This document shows positions 12,875 through 25,206 of a stretch of 64,000 nt of DNA, one piece after another (the first letter of the stretch is position 1; each line of letters opens with the position of its first letter). The notes under the pieces are model-generated. The model saw nothing but the letters and a program-made list of their open reading frames with translations. It did not search any database and was not told the origin of the DNA. Location: NCBI GenBank assembly GCA_029783825.1, contig JAREIK010002459.1:394636-458635 (forward strand). Direction: 5' to 3'. A program made the translations under genes and the position numbers. The stretch is from Sapria himalayana (taxonomy: Eukaryota; Streptophyta; Magnoliopsida; Malpighiales; Rafflesiaceae).

Positions 12875-15800
12875 ATATATATAGACAAATAGATAGATAT
12901 CAATATAGTTAGATAGACAGATAAATATATACAAACAGACAAACAAATAGATAGATAGATAGATATATAGACAGATACATAGGCATATAGATAGTTAGAT
13001 GGATAGATAGATAGATAGATACACAAATAGTTAGATAGATGGAGAGATATATAGTTAAATTGATAAATAGATAGGTATATATTTTGACAGATAAATAGAT
13101 AGATATATAGAAAGATAAATAGATAGAAAGATTGATCGATAGATAGATAAAAAAATAGAGAAAAGATTATTAGATAGATAGATTAATAGATTGATAGATA
13201 GATAGATAAATATATATAGAAATAGATTGATTGAATGATTGATAAATAGATAGATAGATAGACAAATTGAAAGACAGATAGATAAATAGCTAGACAAATA
13301 AACAAACATATAGATAAATAGACAGACAGACATATAAATAGATGGAAAGAAAGAAAGAAAGATTAATAGATAGATGAATATATAAATTGATAGATAGATA
13401 TATAGATAAATAGATTGGCACAAAGAAAGACAAATTGATAAACAAATTGATAGCCAAATTGATAAACAGATTGTTAAACATATTGATTAATAGAATGATA
13501 GACAGATTGATAGACAAATTGATTGATTAATTTATAGATAGATTCATCAATTGATAGATAGATAGATTGATAGACTAACAAATAAATATATTTATAAATA
13601 GATTGATAAGCAAGTTGATAGAAAGATAAAAAGATTGATTAATAAAGTGATAGATAGATAGATAATTATATATAAAGATAGATATATAGATAGATAGAGT
13701 AACAAATAGATCAATAGATTATTAAACAAATAAATAGCCAAATAGATAGATAGATAGATAAACATATAGATATATAGATAGATAGAAATAATGAAAATTA
13801 GATAGACAAATAAATAAATAGATAGATAGATAAATAGATAGACAAACTGATAGACTGACAGATAGATATATAGACAGATATAAAGAAAATATATTGATAG
13901 ATAGATAGACAAATAGATAGACATATATATAGACATAAAATTAGATAGGTAAATAAATAGAAACATAGGTAGATAGATAGATATACAGACATACAAACTA
14001 ATTTTATAGACATACATATAAATCTAAAAATAGATGGACTGATAGATAGTTAGATAAACAGAAAGATATATAGATAGATTGAAAGATAGAAAGATATTTA
14101 GTCAGATAGGTATACAAGCAGGAAAGTAGGCATACAAACAAACAAATACATAAAAAGATAGACACACAAATAGATAGACAATTAGATAGATACATAGATC
14201 GATAGACAGTTTGATAGATAGATTGATAGACAAATAGAGATACATAGATTTATAGACAGATAGATAGATAAATAGATAGATAGACAAAAACATAGATATA
14301 TATAATGACATATATATAGATAGATAGATAGACAAAAAGATGGATATATAGACCGACAGACAAATAGACAAATAGATAAAAGATTGTTAAACAAATTGAT
14401 TGATAGAATGATTGATATATTCATAGATAGATAGATAGATAGATAGATTGATTGATTGATAGATAGATTGATAGATAGATTGATAGATAGATATATAGAC
14501 AGATAGAAAGACAAATAGATAGACAAATAAAAACACACACAGAAGGATAGATTTTTATATAGATAGATAGACATACAGATATATAGATAGATAGATCAAG
14601 AGATAGATAGACAGATAGATAGATAAAAATATAGACTTATAGATTCATTTATTTATAGATTTATAGATTGACAAATAGATAGATAGAAAGATAGATTGAT
14701 AGATTAATAGACTAATAAATAGATAGATAAATAGATAGATTATAGACTAATAGATAGACAGATAGATAGAGAGTTAGATAGACAAATAGATAGATAGATT
14801 GATAGAAAGATAAATAGAAAAATAGATAGATAAACAGATAGATACAGAAAGAGAGAGATAGATAGATATAAACACATAAAGATAGATAGAGAGTTAGACA
14901 AATAGATAGAAAGATGTATATATAAACAGACAGATATATAGTTAGTTAGAAATATATATAGATATATAGATATATAGATTGATATTCAGAAATATAGATA
15001 GATAGATATAGATATAGGTAGACATATAGATATATTGGTAGATAGATTGATAGACAAATTAATGGATATAATGATATACATTTTGATAAATAGATTTATA
15101 AACAAATTGATGGATAAATAGATAGATAGACAACTAGTTAGGTAGATAGATAGATAGACAAATAGAAACACAGATATATTGATAGATTTTTAGATAGATA
15201 GATAAATAAATATATCAACAGAAGAGATAGAGAGATAAACAAGTAGATAGATATATAGACATATAAGTAAATAAATAGATAGATAGATATACAAATAGAT
15301 AGACAAATAAATAGACAAATAAATAGAATGATTGATAAAGAAAAGATAGAAAAATAGATAGATAAATAGATAGATATATATATATAAATATAATTAGATA
15401 AAAATATAGACAGATAGATTGATTGAAAGATATATAAATAGATATATAGATAAACAAATAGAAAGATAGATAGATAACTTTATAAATAGATATAGATAAA
15501 TATATAGAGAGATTGATAGATAGACAAATAAAAAATAGATAGATAGATGAATAGGAATACATTTAGAAAGATATATAGTCCGATAGACAAAAGGATAAAT
15601 AGATAGATAGATAGACGGTCAGACATATAGGTAGACAGTCAAATAGACTGATAGAAATAAAGATCGATAGATTATATGATAGATATATTGATAAATAGAA
15701 AAAAAAATTAAAAAGATAGATAAAAATTGATAGATAAATAGATTTACTAATTTTTATATAGATTTATAGATAGTTGATATAAATATAGATAGACTCTTGA

Positions 15801-16694
15801 TAGACTGATAGATAGATTGATTGATAAAAAGATTGATAGTCAGATAGATAGATAGATGTATAGATAGATAAATAGACAAATTGATAGATTGATAGATAGA
15901 CAGATAGATAAAAAGATTGATAAATATATATAAATAGATAGATTGATTGATAAAAAGATAGATAGACAAATAGATAGATAAATATATAGTTAGATAGTTA
16001 GATAGGTAGGTAGACTAATAGATAGATAAAAGATAGATAAAGAGAGACAGATAGATAGACATATATATAGACAATTCGATAAAAAGTTAGATATATTGAT
16101 ATATAGATTATATAGATAGATAGACAGACAAACAGATAGATAAATAGATATTATATATATATATATATAAAGATAAAAATAGATAGATAAATAGATAGAT
16201 AGACATATAGATAGATAGTCACATAAATAGAAAGAGAGATAAACATATAGATAGATAGATATATAGATAGATAAAGATATAGTCAGATAGATAGATAGAC
16301 AGATTGATAGATAGATAGATTAATTGATTGATTGATTGATTGATAGACATATAGATAGACAGATAGATACACAGATAGATACACATATAGATAGATAGAT
16401 AGATATAGAGATAGATATATAGAAGATATATAAATATATATACAAATAAATAGATAGAAAGATAAATAGATAGATAGATAGATAGACAGATTGATTGATT
16501 GATATATAAGCAATTTTATAGACAAAATGAAAAGTAATAAATAGATTTATAGAGAGAGTGATAGAAAGATTGATAGTCATATTGATAGACAGATTGATAG
16601 ACAAATTCATAGACAAATAGATACTTAGATAAATAGATTAGTAGATAAATAGGTAGATATATTGGTAGAAAAATAGATAAATAGATATATATAC

Positions 16695-16727
<33 letters not shown>

Positions 16728-17316
16728 AAAAATTAGTTAGACATAAAGATATATTTATTGATAGATAGATATATAGTAATATATATTGACATATTTATTG
16801 ATAGATAATTAGATAGAGAAATAAATTAACAGATAGAACTATAAATAGATAGACATATTCATAAACAGATAAAAAGATAGATTGCTCAATTGATAGACAT
16901 ATAGATAGACATATAGAAAGAAAGAAAGATTGATTGATTAATTGATAGATAGATTGATTTTTAGATAGACAGATAAACATATAGATAGATAGATAGACAG
17001 ATAGACATGATATATAGATTGATTGATAGACCGATATATAGATTGATAGATAGATTGATATATATAGATAAATAGATAAATATATTAATAGATATATGGA
17101 TAAATAAATAGATAGATAGACAGAATGATAGATTGATTGATAAAAAGATTGAAAGTCAGATTGATCGAAAGATTAATAGACAAATTTATAACTAGATTGT
17201 AGAAAGTTTGTTAGATAGATTTATTGACATAGAGATAGACATATTGATAGACTGATAGGTAGATAGATAGCTAGACAGATAGATAGACAATTATATAAAT
17301 AGATATATCGACATAT
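12343..17316 (-). repeat. Degenerate (TAGA)n satellite, inverted segment
   Basis: TAGA units with GACA, GATT, AATA and GAAA variants, i.e. the same satellite as before but on the opposite strand. A long (TA)n run sits at about 12820-12872. The minus strand reads Ser-Ile-Tyr-Leu repeats with few stops. No gene is supported. It ends at the LINE-B insertion. Confidence 0.95.
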
Positions 17317-17326
17317 TATTAGACAA
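17317..17326 (+). repeat. Probable target site duplication of LINE-B, left copy
   Basis: TATTAGACAA recurs at 25207-25216, on the far side of the LINE-B remnant. The match is 10 bp in satellite-like sequence, so chance cannot be excluded. Confidence 0.5.
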
Positions 17327-17642
17327 CAAATCTGAAGTGGGCTTAATATTAAAGAGTTTCAGATTCAAGTGGATTCAAAGCTTCTAGTTGACCTAGCGAA
17401 TAAAGAGTTAAATTTCTGGTAATATGAATATTATATAGAGTCTATAAGAAAATATATGGAAGAAGGGAATGTAGCCATTCAGCATATATATAGAGAGGCG
17501 AATACCTTAGCGGATGGGTTAGCCAAGGAGGGAGAGTCTATAAAAGAATAGGTTTTTGGTAGAAGCGATCTTCCAGAAAAATTCAAAGGCCTGGAAAGGC
17601 TGGATGAACTGGGATTTCTGTATGTCAGGATTTGCAAAGACT
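17327..17642 (+). pseudogene. LINE-B ORF2 3' end (RNase H remnant)
   Basis: The frame reads NIKEFQIQVDSKLLVDLA, then HIYREANTLADGLAKEGE, then SDLPEKFKGLERLDELGF before TAG. These match the RNase H (RVT_3) end of plant L1-type ORF2: the DS of the third catalytic position and the AD of the last one are both present. Three in-frame stops occur: near the start, after LNFW, and after ESIKE. The matching stretch in LINE-A (VQVDSN.., HIFREANALADKLADEG, NIPEKYKGLIRLDKIGF) shows that the two LINEs are related but distinct copies. Only the last ~105 codons survive. Confidence 0.85.
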
Positions 17643-18135
17643 AGTCTTTTGATTAAACATTTAATAGTGTTGCATAATCTTTGATGACTGCTTCTTGGGA
17701 TTTTTGTGCTCTTTTTTATAGGGTGTTGGGCTGGCATATGAGAAGGAATGATGTCAGTTGGCAGTTATTTTTTCTATTTTCAGTAATTTAAATGTTTTAG
17801 TTTGGTTTGAATTTGTAATTCAAGCTTGTTGTAGAAAAAGGGAGGCCGGGATAGATATTAGGAGCATGAATACAGATTTTATGCACCTTAGACTATTATA
17901 TATATATATATATATATGCATTATGCATTTGGATTGGCTTGTTTTTGGTAGGTTTTTTCAGATGTTATTGGTCTGGTAAGGTTTCTGTGAGTTAATGTTA
18001 TTTCTAGGATTGGCATGTAACTGATTTGTTGTTGTAGAAATAGGGAAGTGGAAATGTTCTGTTTTGGACTGGTAAGGTTTCTGTGAGTTAATGTTTTCTT
18101 GCCTGCTTCATACTAAATAGGTACGTTATTGATAG

Positions 18136-18152
18136 AAATAAGGGGTTACTAA
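18136..18152 (+). repeat. LINE-A target site duplication, left copy
   Basis: AAATAAGGGGTTACTAA, repeated exactly at 24624-24640 after the poly-A of LINE-A. It is 17 bp; the first A residues merge with the poly-A at the right copy. This length is typical for L1-type insertions. Confidence 0.92.
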
Positions 18153-18228
18153 ATTTGGAAAAAAATTCTCTCAACTTTTAGAGAGAGAAATTGTATTTTT
18201 AGAGAGAGAAATCTCCATTTTTGAGTGA

Positions 18229-19761
18229 TTGAAGCTCAAATTGAAGCCAATAATGGAGAATTCCGAATTGCTCTCCAATAAAAAATCATTTTCCTCATTA
18301 TCCAAAGGGACCGAGATGTTTTTTCTGAAGCTTGATGCTAAACATGAAGCGCCTGCGGTTCTGTTTTCTAAGGATGAATTACAGAAGCTCGAAGAATCCT
18401 TTGAGCTCACTCTAATCAGGAAGTTCTCCCATGGACGCCTCAAATTCAAAGCTCTACATGATTTTTTCACGACATTAAAGCTACGGGCAGTGGTGAAGCT
18501 GGTATGGTATGATGGAAAACACACCTTCTTCCAGTTCAAGGAAGAAGAAGACATCCTACGCATTTGGCTTAGAGGACAGTGGGACATTAAGGGCTTCCCC
18601 ATGCGAGTCTTCAAGTGGTCGCCAAGCTTCACACCCCAAGAAGAACCATCTCATGCCCTGGTATGGATTAACTTACCGAAACTCCCTTTACATTTTTTTA
18701 ATAAGTCGTCTCTCTACTCCATTGCTTCATGCTTCGGCAAACCATGGATACTAGATGAAGCTACTGTGTGCATCACTAGACCAAGTGTCGCTAGAATCTG
18801 CGTAGAAGTTGATTTATAACTAACTCTGCAGAATATAATTTGGGTTGGAATAGATCTCAATAATGGATTCTGGCAAGAGGTGCTTCCAGAATCCATGCCA
18901 CCCTACTGCTTAACTTGTAGCAGGATGAGACATGAAGCGGCAGCTTGCATGGTTGGAGGGAAGAAGATGGGGCAGGGAAGTCATAGGAAGGAGGGGAGAA
19001 AAAAGATAGGTAGTGAATGGGTGAAAAAAGTGCATAACATAGGAGATTGTGAGAGGAATAGAGATGAGGAAGGAAGGAGCTCTCACAGTGTAGGGGAGGT
19101 AGGAGAGGAACTAGAAAAGAATAAGACTGCATAGGGCTATAAGGAGGTGAGTAGAGAGGGAGTAGAAGTGGGCTTAACGGAGAAAGAAAAGAACAATCTA
19201 GTAGAGGAAGGAATAGCAGAAGAAGAATTGATGCACGTAAATGAAGTGAAATTAGAGATGAGCTTAAAAATGCAAGGTATTAGGAAGTGGCTGCAAGATT
19301 AAGCAAAAGGGGCAAACAGAATAGAGACAGTAGGATTAGAATTTACAAAGGTTCTGGAAGCTAGAGAAAAGAAAAGAGAGATGAGAAGTGAGATTAGATT
19401 AAAGGGCAGCATAGAAGCATACAATTGGGCATAGGATGATCTTCTCTCTGAGGAGGAATCTGAATCTAGAATCTGGCCATATTTATGCTACCGAAAGGAG
19501 GATAACAAGCAGATATTGAACTCATCAAAAGATGATTTAAACTTAAAGAATAATAAAATAGCAAAAAGAGGCTCATTAAATAAAGAAAAAGCTTTGGAAA
19601 AGATCAGAGAAATGGGGAAAAGCTTAGAAAATGAATAAATGTTCAGCAACCTAGAGCAAGCCACACCTAGCTCTAGCAAACCTCAAAGAAACATGAAAAA
19701 AAATTTAAATACGAAGTATGACTCAAAACACACCACGAGAGCACAAGCAAGATTTAACTAA
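18229..19761 (+). pseudogene. LINE-A ORF1: DUF4283 / CCHC zinc-knuckle RNA-binding protein, broken
   Basis: One frame runs about 510 codons from ATG 18229 to TAA 19759. Residues about 45-185 are a DUF4283 domain: LIRKFSHGRLKF, VVKLVWYDGKHTFFQF, GQWDIKGFPMRVFKWSPSF, HALVWINLPKLPLHFF, IASCFGKPW. A CX2CX4HX4C knuckle follows (CLTCSRMRHEAAAC, about 18910-18951). The tail is charged and rich in Lys and Glu. Internal stops are TAA 18817, TAG 19132 and three more at about 19300, 19432 and 19636; there is no frameshift. The family is the nucleic-acid-binding ORF1 protein of plant L1 elements. A second ATG at 18253 (MENSELLS) could be the true start. ORF2 begins 2 bp after the stop in another frame. 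Confidence 0.88.
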
Positions 19762-19763
19762 AA

Positions 19764-22700
19764 ATGTTTAACACCCTATATTGGAATTTAAGAGGAGTGG
19801 CTAACACTCCAATGCTAAATAGATTAAGAAAACTATTTAAAATTCATAAGATTAAAATAGCATTCTTAGCAGACCCAATGGCAAACAAAACACAACTAGA
19901 TAAATACAAGTGGAAAATTGGTTTAGACAAAGCCTTTTCTAATTCAAAGGGTAACTTATGGGTATTGTGGAATAACTCAATAGAAATTAATATAATTGCA
20001 GAGGTGGAAAAAATAATCAGTCTCAAATTAGGAAGTCAATTAGGATTGATTATGTCAGTGGTGTATGCGAGCAACATAAAGGAAGATAGGAAAACATTAT
20101 GGCAAGAAATGCTAGCTCTAGCGGCATTGAAGCTTCCATGGATTATTGGAGGAGACTTCAATGTAATTAGAAATGCCAATGAGAAAAGAGGAGGTAGGCC
20201 TCCAGATCAATCGGCTCTTGCACAGTTTAATGAGGTTATAGCCAGTGCTAGCCTACTGGAGGCAAGCTTCCTTGGCTCAAACTACACATGGTGTAATAAC
20301 TAGAAAAGAAGAGGAGCCATCTAGTCGAGACTGGATCGAGTCTTATTCAACTCAAAATGGATAGACAATATGGAGGGAATAATGGTAAAACACCTAAGCA
20401 GAACATGCTTGGATCATAGCCCGCTATTGATAACACCTGAAAAAAGTGAAGGGAGGTCTAAAGGTTTTAAATTTGAAAATATGTGGGGAATGCATAAAGA
20501 ATTTGATGATATTATCAAAGAAGCTTGGGAAAAGCCAATTTCAGGCAACCCTATGCAAATCCTAGCTAAGAAGCTTCAAAATCTTCGGCTGACATTATGT
20601 AGATGGAATAAAGAGGTCTTTGGAAATATTAACAAAAAAAATATAAGAAACAGAACAAGAAGTGGTCAAATTAGAAATAGAACATGAACAAAATCAGGAT
20701 GATACCTCAAGAATAAAAGTTAGTAAGGCTAAAGCATAACTAAGGATGAGATTTCATATGGAAGAGGTCTTTTGGAAACAAAAGGCAAGAGTCAAGTGGT
20801 TAAAAGATGGAGACAAGCATACGAAATACTTTAATATGATGGCTAAAATTAGAATTCATAAACAAAAAATAAAGGGATTAAAAGCAGCTAATGGAAAATG
20901 GACTTATAAAGAAGAAGAAATAAAAAACGTACTTGAAGATTATTTTAAAAAACTTTTATGTGAGCCATATAGAACTAGAAGGGATACATTAATTCAAAAC
21001 ATCAAGAAAAGAATCTCAAAAGATGATAATAAATCATTAGAAGCATTACCTATGGAAGAAGAAGTAAAGGAAGCAGTATTCGCCTCAAATAAAGATAGTG
21101 CGGCAGGCCATGATGGTTGGAATATTGGATTCTTTCAACGCAGCTGGCCGATTATTAAAAAAGAATTAATTGCTGCCATTTCCTGGATCTTCTCTGGGGC
21201 AGAAATTAACAAGGCATGGGCCAAATCTTATATTGTTATGGTTCCTAAGAAGGAAAACCCACAGACTGGAGAGGACTATAGGTCAATCAATTTATGTAAT
21301 ACAACTTATAAAATCCTGGCAAAAGTTCTTCAGAATAGGCTCAGCATGATTCTCCCTAATATCATTTCAGCAGAACAATCAAGGTTCATTAAAAATAGGC
21401 TGATGATGGAAAACATCAATCTAGCCTCGGAAATGATTAAAGAATTAGGAGTTAAAACTAGAGGCCATAATTTAATTCTAAAATTAGACTTGTCTAAAGC
21501 ATTTGATAGAGTTGAATGGGAAACATTATACTATTTAATGAGAAAATTAGGATTCTCGGAATTCTGGATAGATTTAATATATAGATGCAATTCTAGTACA
21601 TGAGTTAAAATACTTATAAATGGACAAGAGAGAGGGAATTTAAAACATCAATAGGTCTTAGACAAGGGGACCCACTCTCCCCTTCTTTATTTAATATATA
21701 CCTAGAACTCTTCATTGTAAATTTAAAAAAAGAAGTGAGGGAGGAGAAAATCCTCATGTATAAGCAACCAAGAAATACCCCTATCGTGAGCTGCTTGGCA
21801 TATGTAGACGATATTATTATTTTCTCTAATGCTAGCAGTTGTTCCATGAGAAATATGATGAAATTGCAAAATATCCTAGAAGAAGAAACCGGGCAGCTAC
21901 TGAATAAGAGTAAGTGTCAATTTATGATATCAAAAAAAACCCCGGAGGATATTGTCCAAAAAATATAAATTATCACAGGATTTACGCAAAAGAAAGGTGC
22001 ATTAATGTACCTTGGGTGTTCAATTTACGAAGGTAGATTGAAAGGAGAATACTTAGTTTTCCTAGTAGAAAATATTAGACAAAAGATTGCAGGCTAGAGG
22101 AAGATCTGCTAAGTATGTCAGGAAGAATTACATTACTTATCCATGTACTGCAAAGTTCACTGGAACATGTTTTAATGTTCTTACAGCCTCCAATGACTAT
22201 TATAAGAACATTAGAAAAAGAAATGTCTAATTTCTTATGGGGTAAAAAGAATGGTAAAAATAAACTTCACTGGAAAAAATGGTCAGAATTATGTTACCCA
22301 GTGGAGGAAGCTAGATTGGGCTTTTCAAAATTGAATGATATAGCCAAAGCTTGGGCCTGTAAAAAATGGTGGAAGATAAAGGATAACAAAAATGGTAGCC
22401 TTTGGAAAGATTACATAAAAGCTAGATATGGCCTTGGTAACAATGCCTTTAACAACCCAAAAAAAGCATCAAAAAGCTGGAAATTAATGTATAAGCAACG
22501 AGATATAGTGGAGAATCATTCTATTTTAGTTAAGAGTGGATGGAAATGGACTCTAAATGCACAAGGAAAATTTACATTAAAAAGCAAAAAAGAACTAGTG
22601 AGAAATAAAAAAATTTCTCAAGAAATTTATGAAAAAACTTGGGTCAAGGATCTTCCACAGAAGATGAATATCTTTATGTGGAAACTAATCTCAAAAGCCA

Positions 22701-23680
22701 TTCCAGTTGATGAGAATATCCAAAAGAAAGGAATAAAACTAGCGTCCAGATGTGAATGTTGCAATCAAGAAATTGAGAGCTTGGATCACTTATTTTCAAC
22801 AAGAAAGATAGCTGAAAAGGTATGGGGTAGATTAGAAATGGATGTAGACCTAGAAAAAGGCCATGGATCTCTTACAGAAAGATTAAAAAACTGGGGGAGA
22901 AATAAAACAAAAAATAAAATATTAAAATGGATAAGGAACTATATGCCACATATCGCAGTCTAGTGTATATGGAAAGCTAGAAATAAAAGCAGATTTGAAG
23001 GTACTCAAATGAAAACTATAGATATATTAGAAGAAATCAAGAATGAATGTGCATTTATCTCTGCCTGTAGCCCTATAAAGGTGAGAAGTTCTAGAATGGA
23101 TGAGAATAGGAGAAAAGAATGAGGACACTCAACAAGAATAAAGAAGATTCCAGAGATTAAAATAATTAGATGGGAAAAGCCCCCACAAAATGGACTAGTG
23201 CTAAACACGGATGGTAGCTTTAAAAGAGAGATGGGAGCTGTAGGAGGAGGAGGAGTAATAAGAAATAATGAAGGTACAATTTTAAAAGCATTTACAATGA
23301 AAGCCCCTGCTACTTCAGCATTGCATGCAGAGGTTATGGCTCTAAAGAAGGGATTACAAATATGCAAGGATAATAATATACAGAATCTTCAAGTGCAGGT
23401 AGATTCGAATATCATGGTGAATCTAGTAACAGGCAAGATAGAAATGTGGCAATTTGAAGAGGATATATTATAAATAAAAAAATTAATGTGTGAAATAAAG
23501 GGAAAAATCATACATATATTTAGAGAGGCTAATGCGTTAGCAGACAAATTAGCAGATGAAGGAGTAATAAGGGGCTCGCAATAATTCGAGAGTAAAAATA
23601 TTCCAGAAAAGTATAAAGGATTAATAAGATTAGATAAAATAGGATTTCCATATATTAGAGTTCAAAAAACTAGAATTTAG
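19764..23680 (+). pseudogene. LINE-A ORF2: endonuclease-reverse transcriptase-RNase H, broken
   Basis: About 1300 codons. The APE-type endonuclease is at 19764-20450 (YWNLRGVANTP, IIGGDFNVI, SNYTWCNN, SRLDRVLFN, LDHSPLLIT). The reverse transcriptase is at about 20950-22000: GHDGWNIGFFQRSW, YRSINLCNTTYKILAKVL, EQSRFIKNRLM, LKLDLSKAFDRVEW, GLRQGDPLSPSLFN, and the catalytic AYVDDIIIF. zf-RVT is at about 22640-22835 (DLPQKMNIFMWKL, CECCNQEIESLDHLF), where the Cys usual after HLF is Arg. RNase H is at 23198-23580 (NTDGSF, HAEVMAL, VQVDSN, ALADKLA), with all four acidic positions present. Frameshifts lie near 20635 (A run), 21635 (GAGAGAGGG) and 22103. Stops include TAG 20301, TAG at about 20322 where Trp is expected (AI*SRLDR), TAA at about 20737, TGA 21601 and TAA 21966. 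Confidence 0.92.
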
Positions 23681-24623
23681 GTTTAAAATACTTAGAGGAA
23701 AGAGTAGATATATTTATAATGCTTGATTTTGTTATGAGTTTTATAAGTTTTTCAGGAAATGGTCTTGGAGCAGGAAAAGGGCCCCTCTAGTCTTGAGGGG
23801 AGGGCATAAAAAGACGGACCTTAAGCTGGAAAAAATAAAAATAAAAAATAATAATAAGAATTAGTAGGATTCTTAAAGAATCTAAGGTGTAAAATTGTTT
23901 TAGGCCTAGATTTAATTGTACCAGGTCAGGCAGAAGGAAGGATCCAAGTGCAGGTAATTGAATAACTGATATTGATAGGTAGGAAGTTTGCTCATGGTTT
24001 TCAGGAAAGTTAGCACAGCTTACTGCCAACCGAAAGCAGCAAAAGCTAGGATCTGGACTTGCATATTCAGTAGCAGAGTGTGCAGTACAAAGTGTCTGCA
24101 AATGGTGGGGATAGAATGGTTTGTTGTTGGTCTTTGGTTTCTGAGTCTGCTGTTGTAATTTTAATTAATCTGTTGTAAACTGTAACAGCTTTTCAGCTGT
24201 TGTATATTGGGCTTAGGGTCTGAGTCAGGGTCTGTTATATAGTGAGGAAGGCTGTATCAGCCCTTAGAATACTCTAGTTTGCGTCAGTCATATTGATCCT
24301 AAGTAGATGAGGAGGCTGGCCCCAACCTTGAAGAGGAAGATAGGGCCCCAGGGGTCAAAGCCAAAAAAAAGTTGCTCTCTGATGGCAGTATAATTCTTTT
24401 GAAATGGAAGTAAAGCTTATGAAGGTGGAGTCAAATGAAGGAGAAAGGGAAGAGAAGAAAAAGCATACAAAGATTAAGGCAAATAAAGGAAAAGAAAAAG
24501 ATAACACCCAACGGCAGGAAGGAAAGCCTACTGCCCGAAGCTGACTATACCTTCTTACTCCTTTTCTATTTTTTTTTCCTTTTCTTGGCCTCACTTGTAA
24601 ACTGATGGATAATGTGTTAAAAA
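23681..24623 (+). other. LINE-A 3' UTR and poly-A
   Basis: No coding frame. It has a G/C-containing inverted stretch near 23775-23810 (GGGCCCCTCTAG..CTTGAGGGGAGGGC) and ends in a short A run directly before the 24624 target duplication. The boundary fits L1-type poly-A-primed integration. Confidence 0.75.
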
Positions 24624-24640
24624 AAATAAGGGGTTACTAA
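24624..24640 (+). repeat. LINE-A target site duplication, right copy
   Basis: Exact copy of 18136-18152, directly after the poly-A run. Confidence 0.92.
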
Positions 24641-25206
24641 TTCAAGGATAAACTTTAAAGCATCTATTTTGTGCATGTGGCTGATGAGTTTAAAATTATG
24701 GGTCAACTTATGTTAAAACATACCTGCTGTGGTTGATTTGTAGGCAGCCTACTAGGTGTTTGCATAAATGTCAGTGTAGGTTCAGAGTCTATTGTCTTTG
24801 AGTGTCGGTCTGCGTCTGTCTGGTGGTTCTATTTTCCTACTTTTCTGGAATTGGACAAGATTTACTGCACGGAAGGAGCATGGACAAAGGGATAGAGGAA
24901 ATATCTTAGGAATGGAAAAAAAGATGAGGGTGGAGTAAAGATTAGAAAGAATCAAGTTTCAGCTACTAAAGAATGACTTAAATCCATTGGTCCAGCATGA
25001 AAGCATTTTTTCAATATCCATCTATTAGAAGGAAATCGAGAGAACACATTATTGCAACATTAAGATAGCCTATGCCTATTTTGTTTTTTATTTTTGCAAT
25101 GTGGGTGTAAAAGGGAAAAGGGTAGTATTAGGTTGTAAAAATGGTATTCCTCCGCCAAAAGAGAGGGTTATAATAATAAAAAACAAACTTAATATATATA
25201 TATATA
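24641..25206 (+). mobile_element. LINE-B 3' end, resumed after LINE-A
   Basis: Noncoding sequence that continues LINE-B's 3' UTR once LINE-A and one target copy are removed. It ends in an A-rich tail (TTATAATAATAAAAAACAAAC) and a (TA)n run, then TATTAGACAA (25207-25216), which matches 17317-17326. No gene is seen. Confidence 0.7.

Larger units (their letters stand above)
17327..18152 (+). mobile_element. LINE-B: 5'-truncated non-LTR retrotransposon, first part
   Basis: Contains the C-terminal half of a LINE RNase H domain, then a 3' untranslated region. LINE-A interrupts it at 18152 and its 3' end resumes at 24641-25206. The 3' UTR holds a direct repeat with period 96 bp: CTGGTAAGGTTTCTGTGAGT at 17973 and 18069. 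5' truncation is the usual result of target-primed reverse transcription. Confidence 0.85.
18153..24623 (+). mobile_element. LINE-A: full-length plant L1-type retrotransposon, inactive
   Basis: About 6.47 kb between exact 17-bp target duplications. Order: short 5' UTR with two TTTAGAGAGAGAAAT copies (18176-18211), ORF1 (DUF4283 + zinc knuckle), ORF2 (endonuclease, reverse transcriptase, zf-RVT, RNase H), a ~0.94-kb 3' UTR, and a short poly-A. It lies inside the 3' UTR of LINE-B. ORF1 has five internal stops; ORF2 has several stops and three frameshifts, so it cannot move on its own. It is complete end to end, so its insertion was not 5'-truncated. Confidence 0.93.

Noticed and set aside
1..16980. 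Dozens of open frames rich in Ser, Ile, Tyr and Leu in the TCTA/TAGA arrays
   Set aside because: TCTATCTATCTA reads Ser-Ile-Tyr-Leu in all three frames of one strand and has no stops. Open length follows from the repeat unit, there is no codon preference or domain, and overlapping frames are equally open.
18171..18632. 153-codon minus-strand frame opposite LINE ORF1
   Set aside because: It is a shadow of the DUF4283 frame, with no domain of its own.
17327..25206. LTR retrotransposon
   Set aside because: There are no long terminal repeats, protease or integrase. The endonuclease-RT-RNase H order and poly-A ends identify LINEs.
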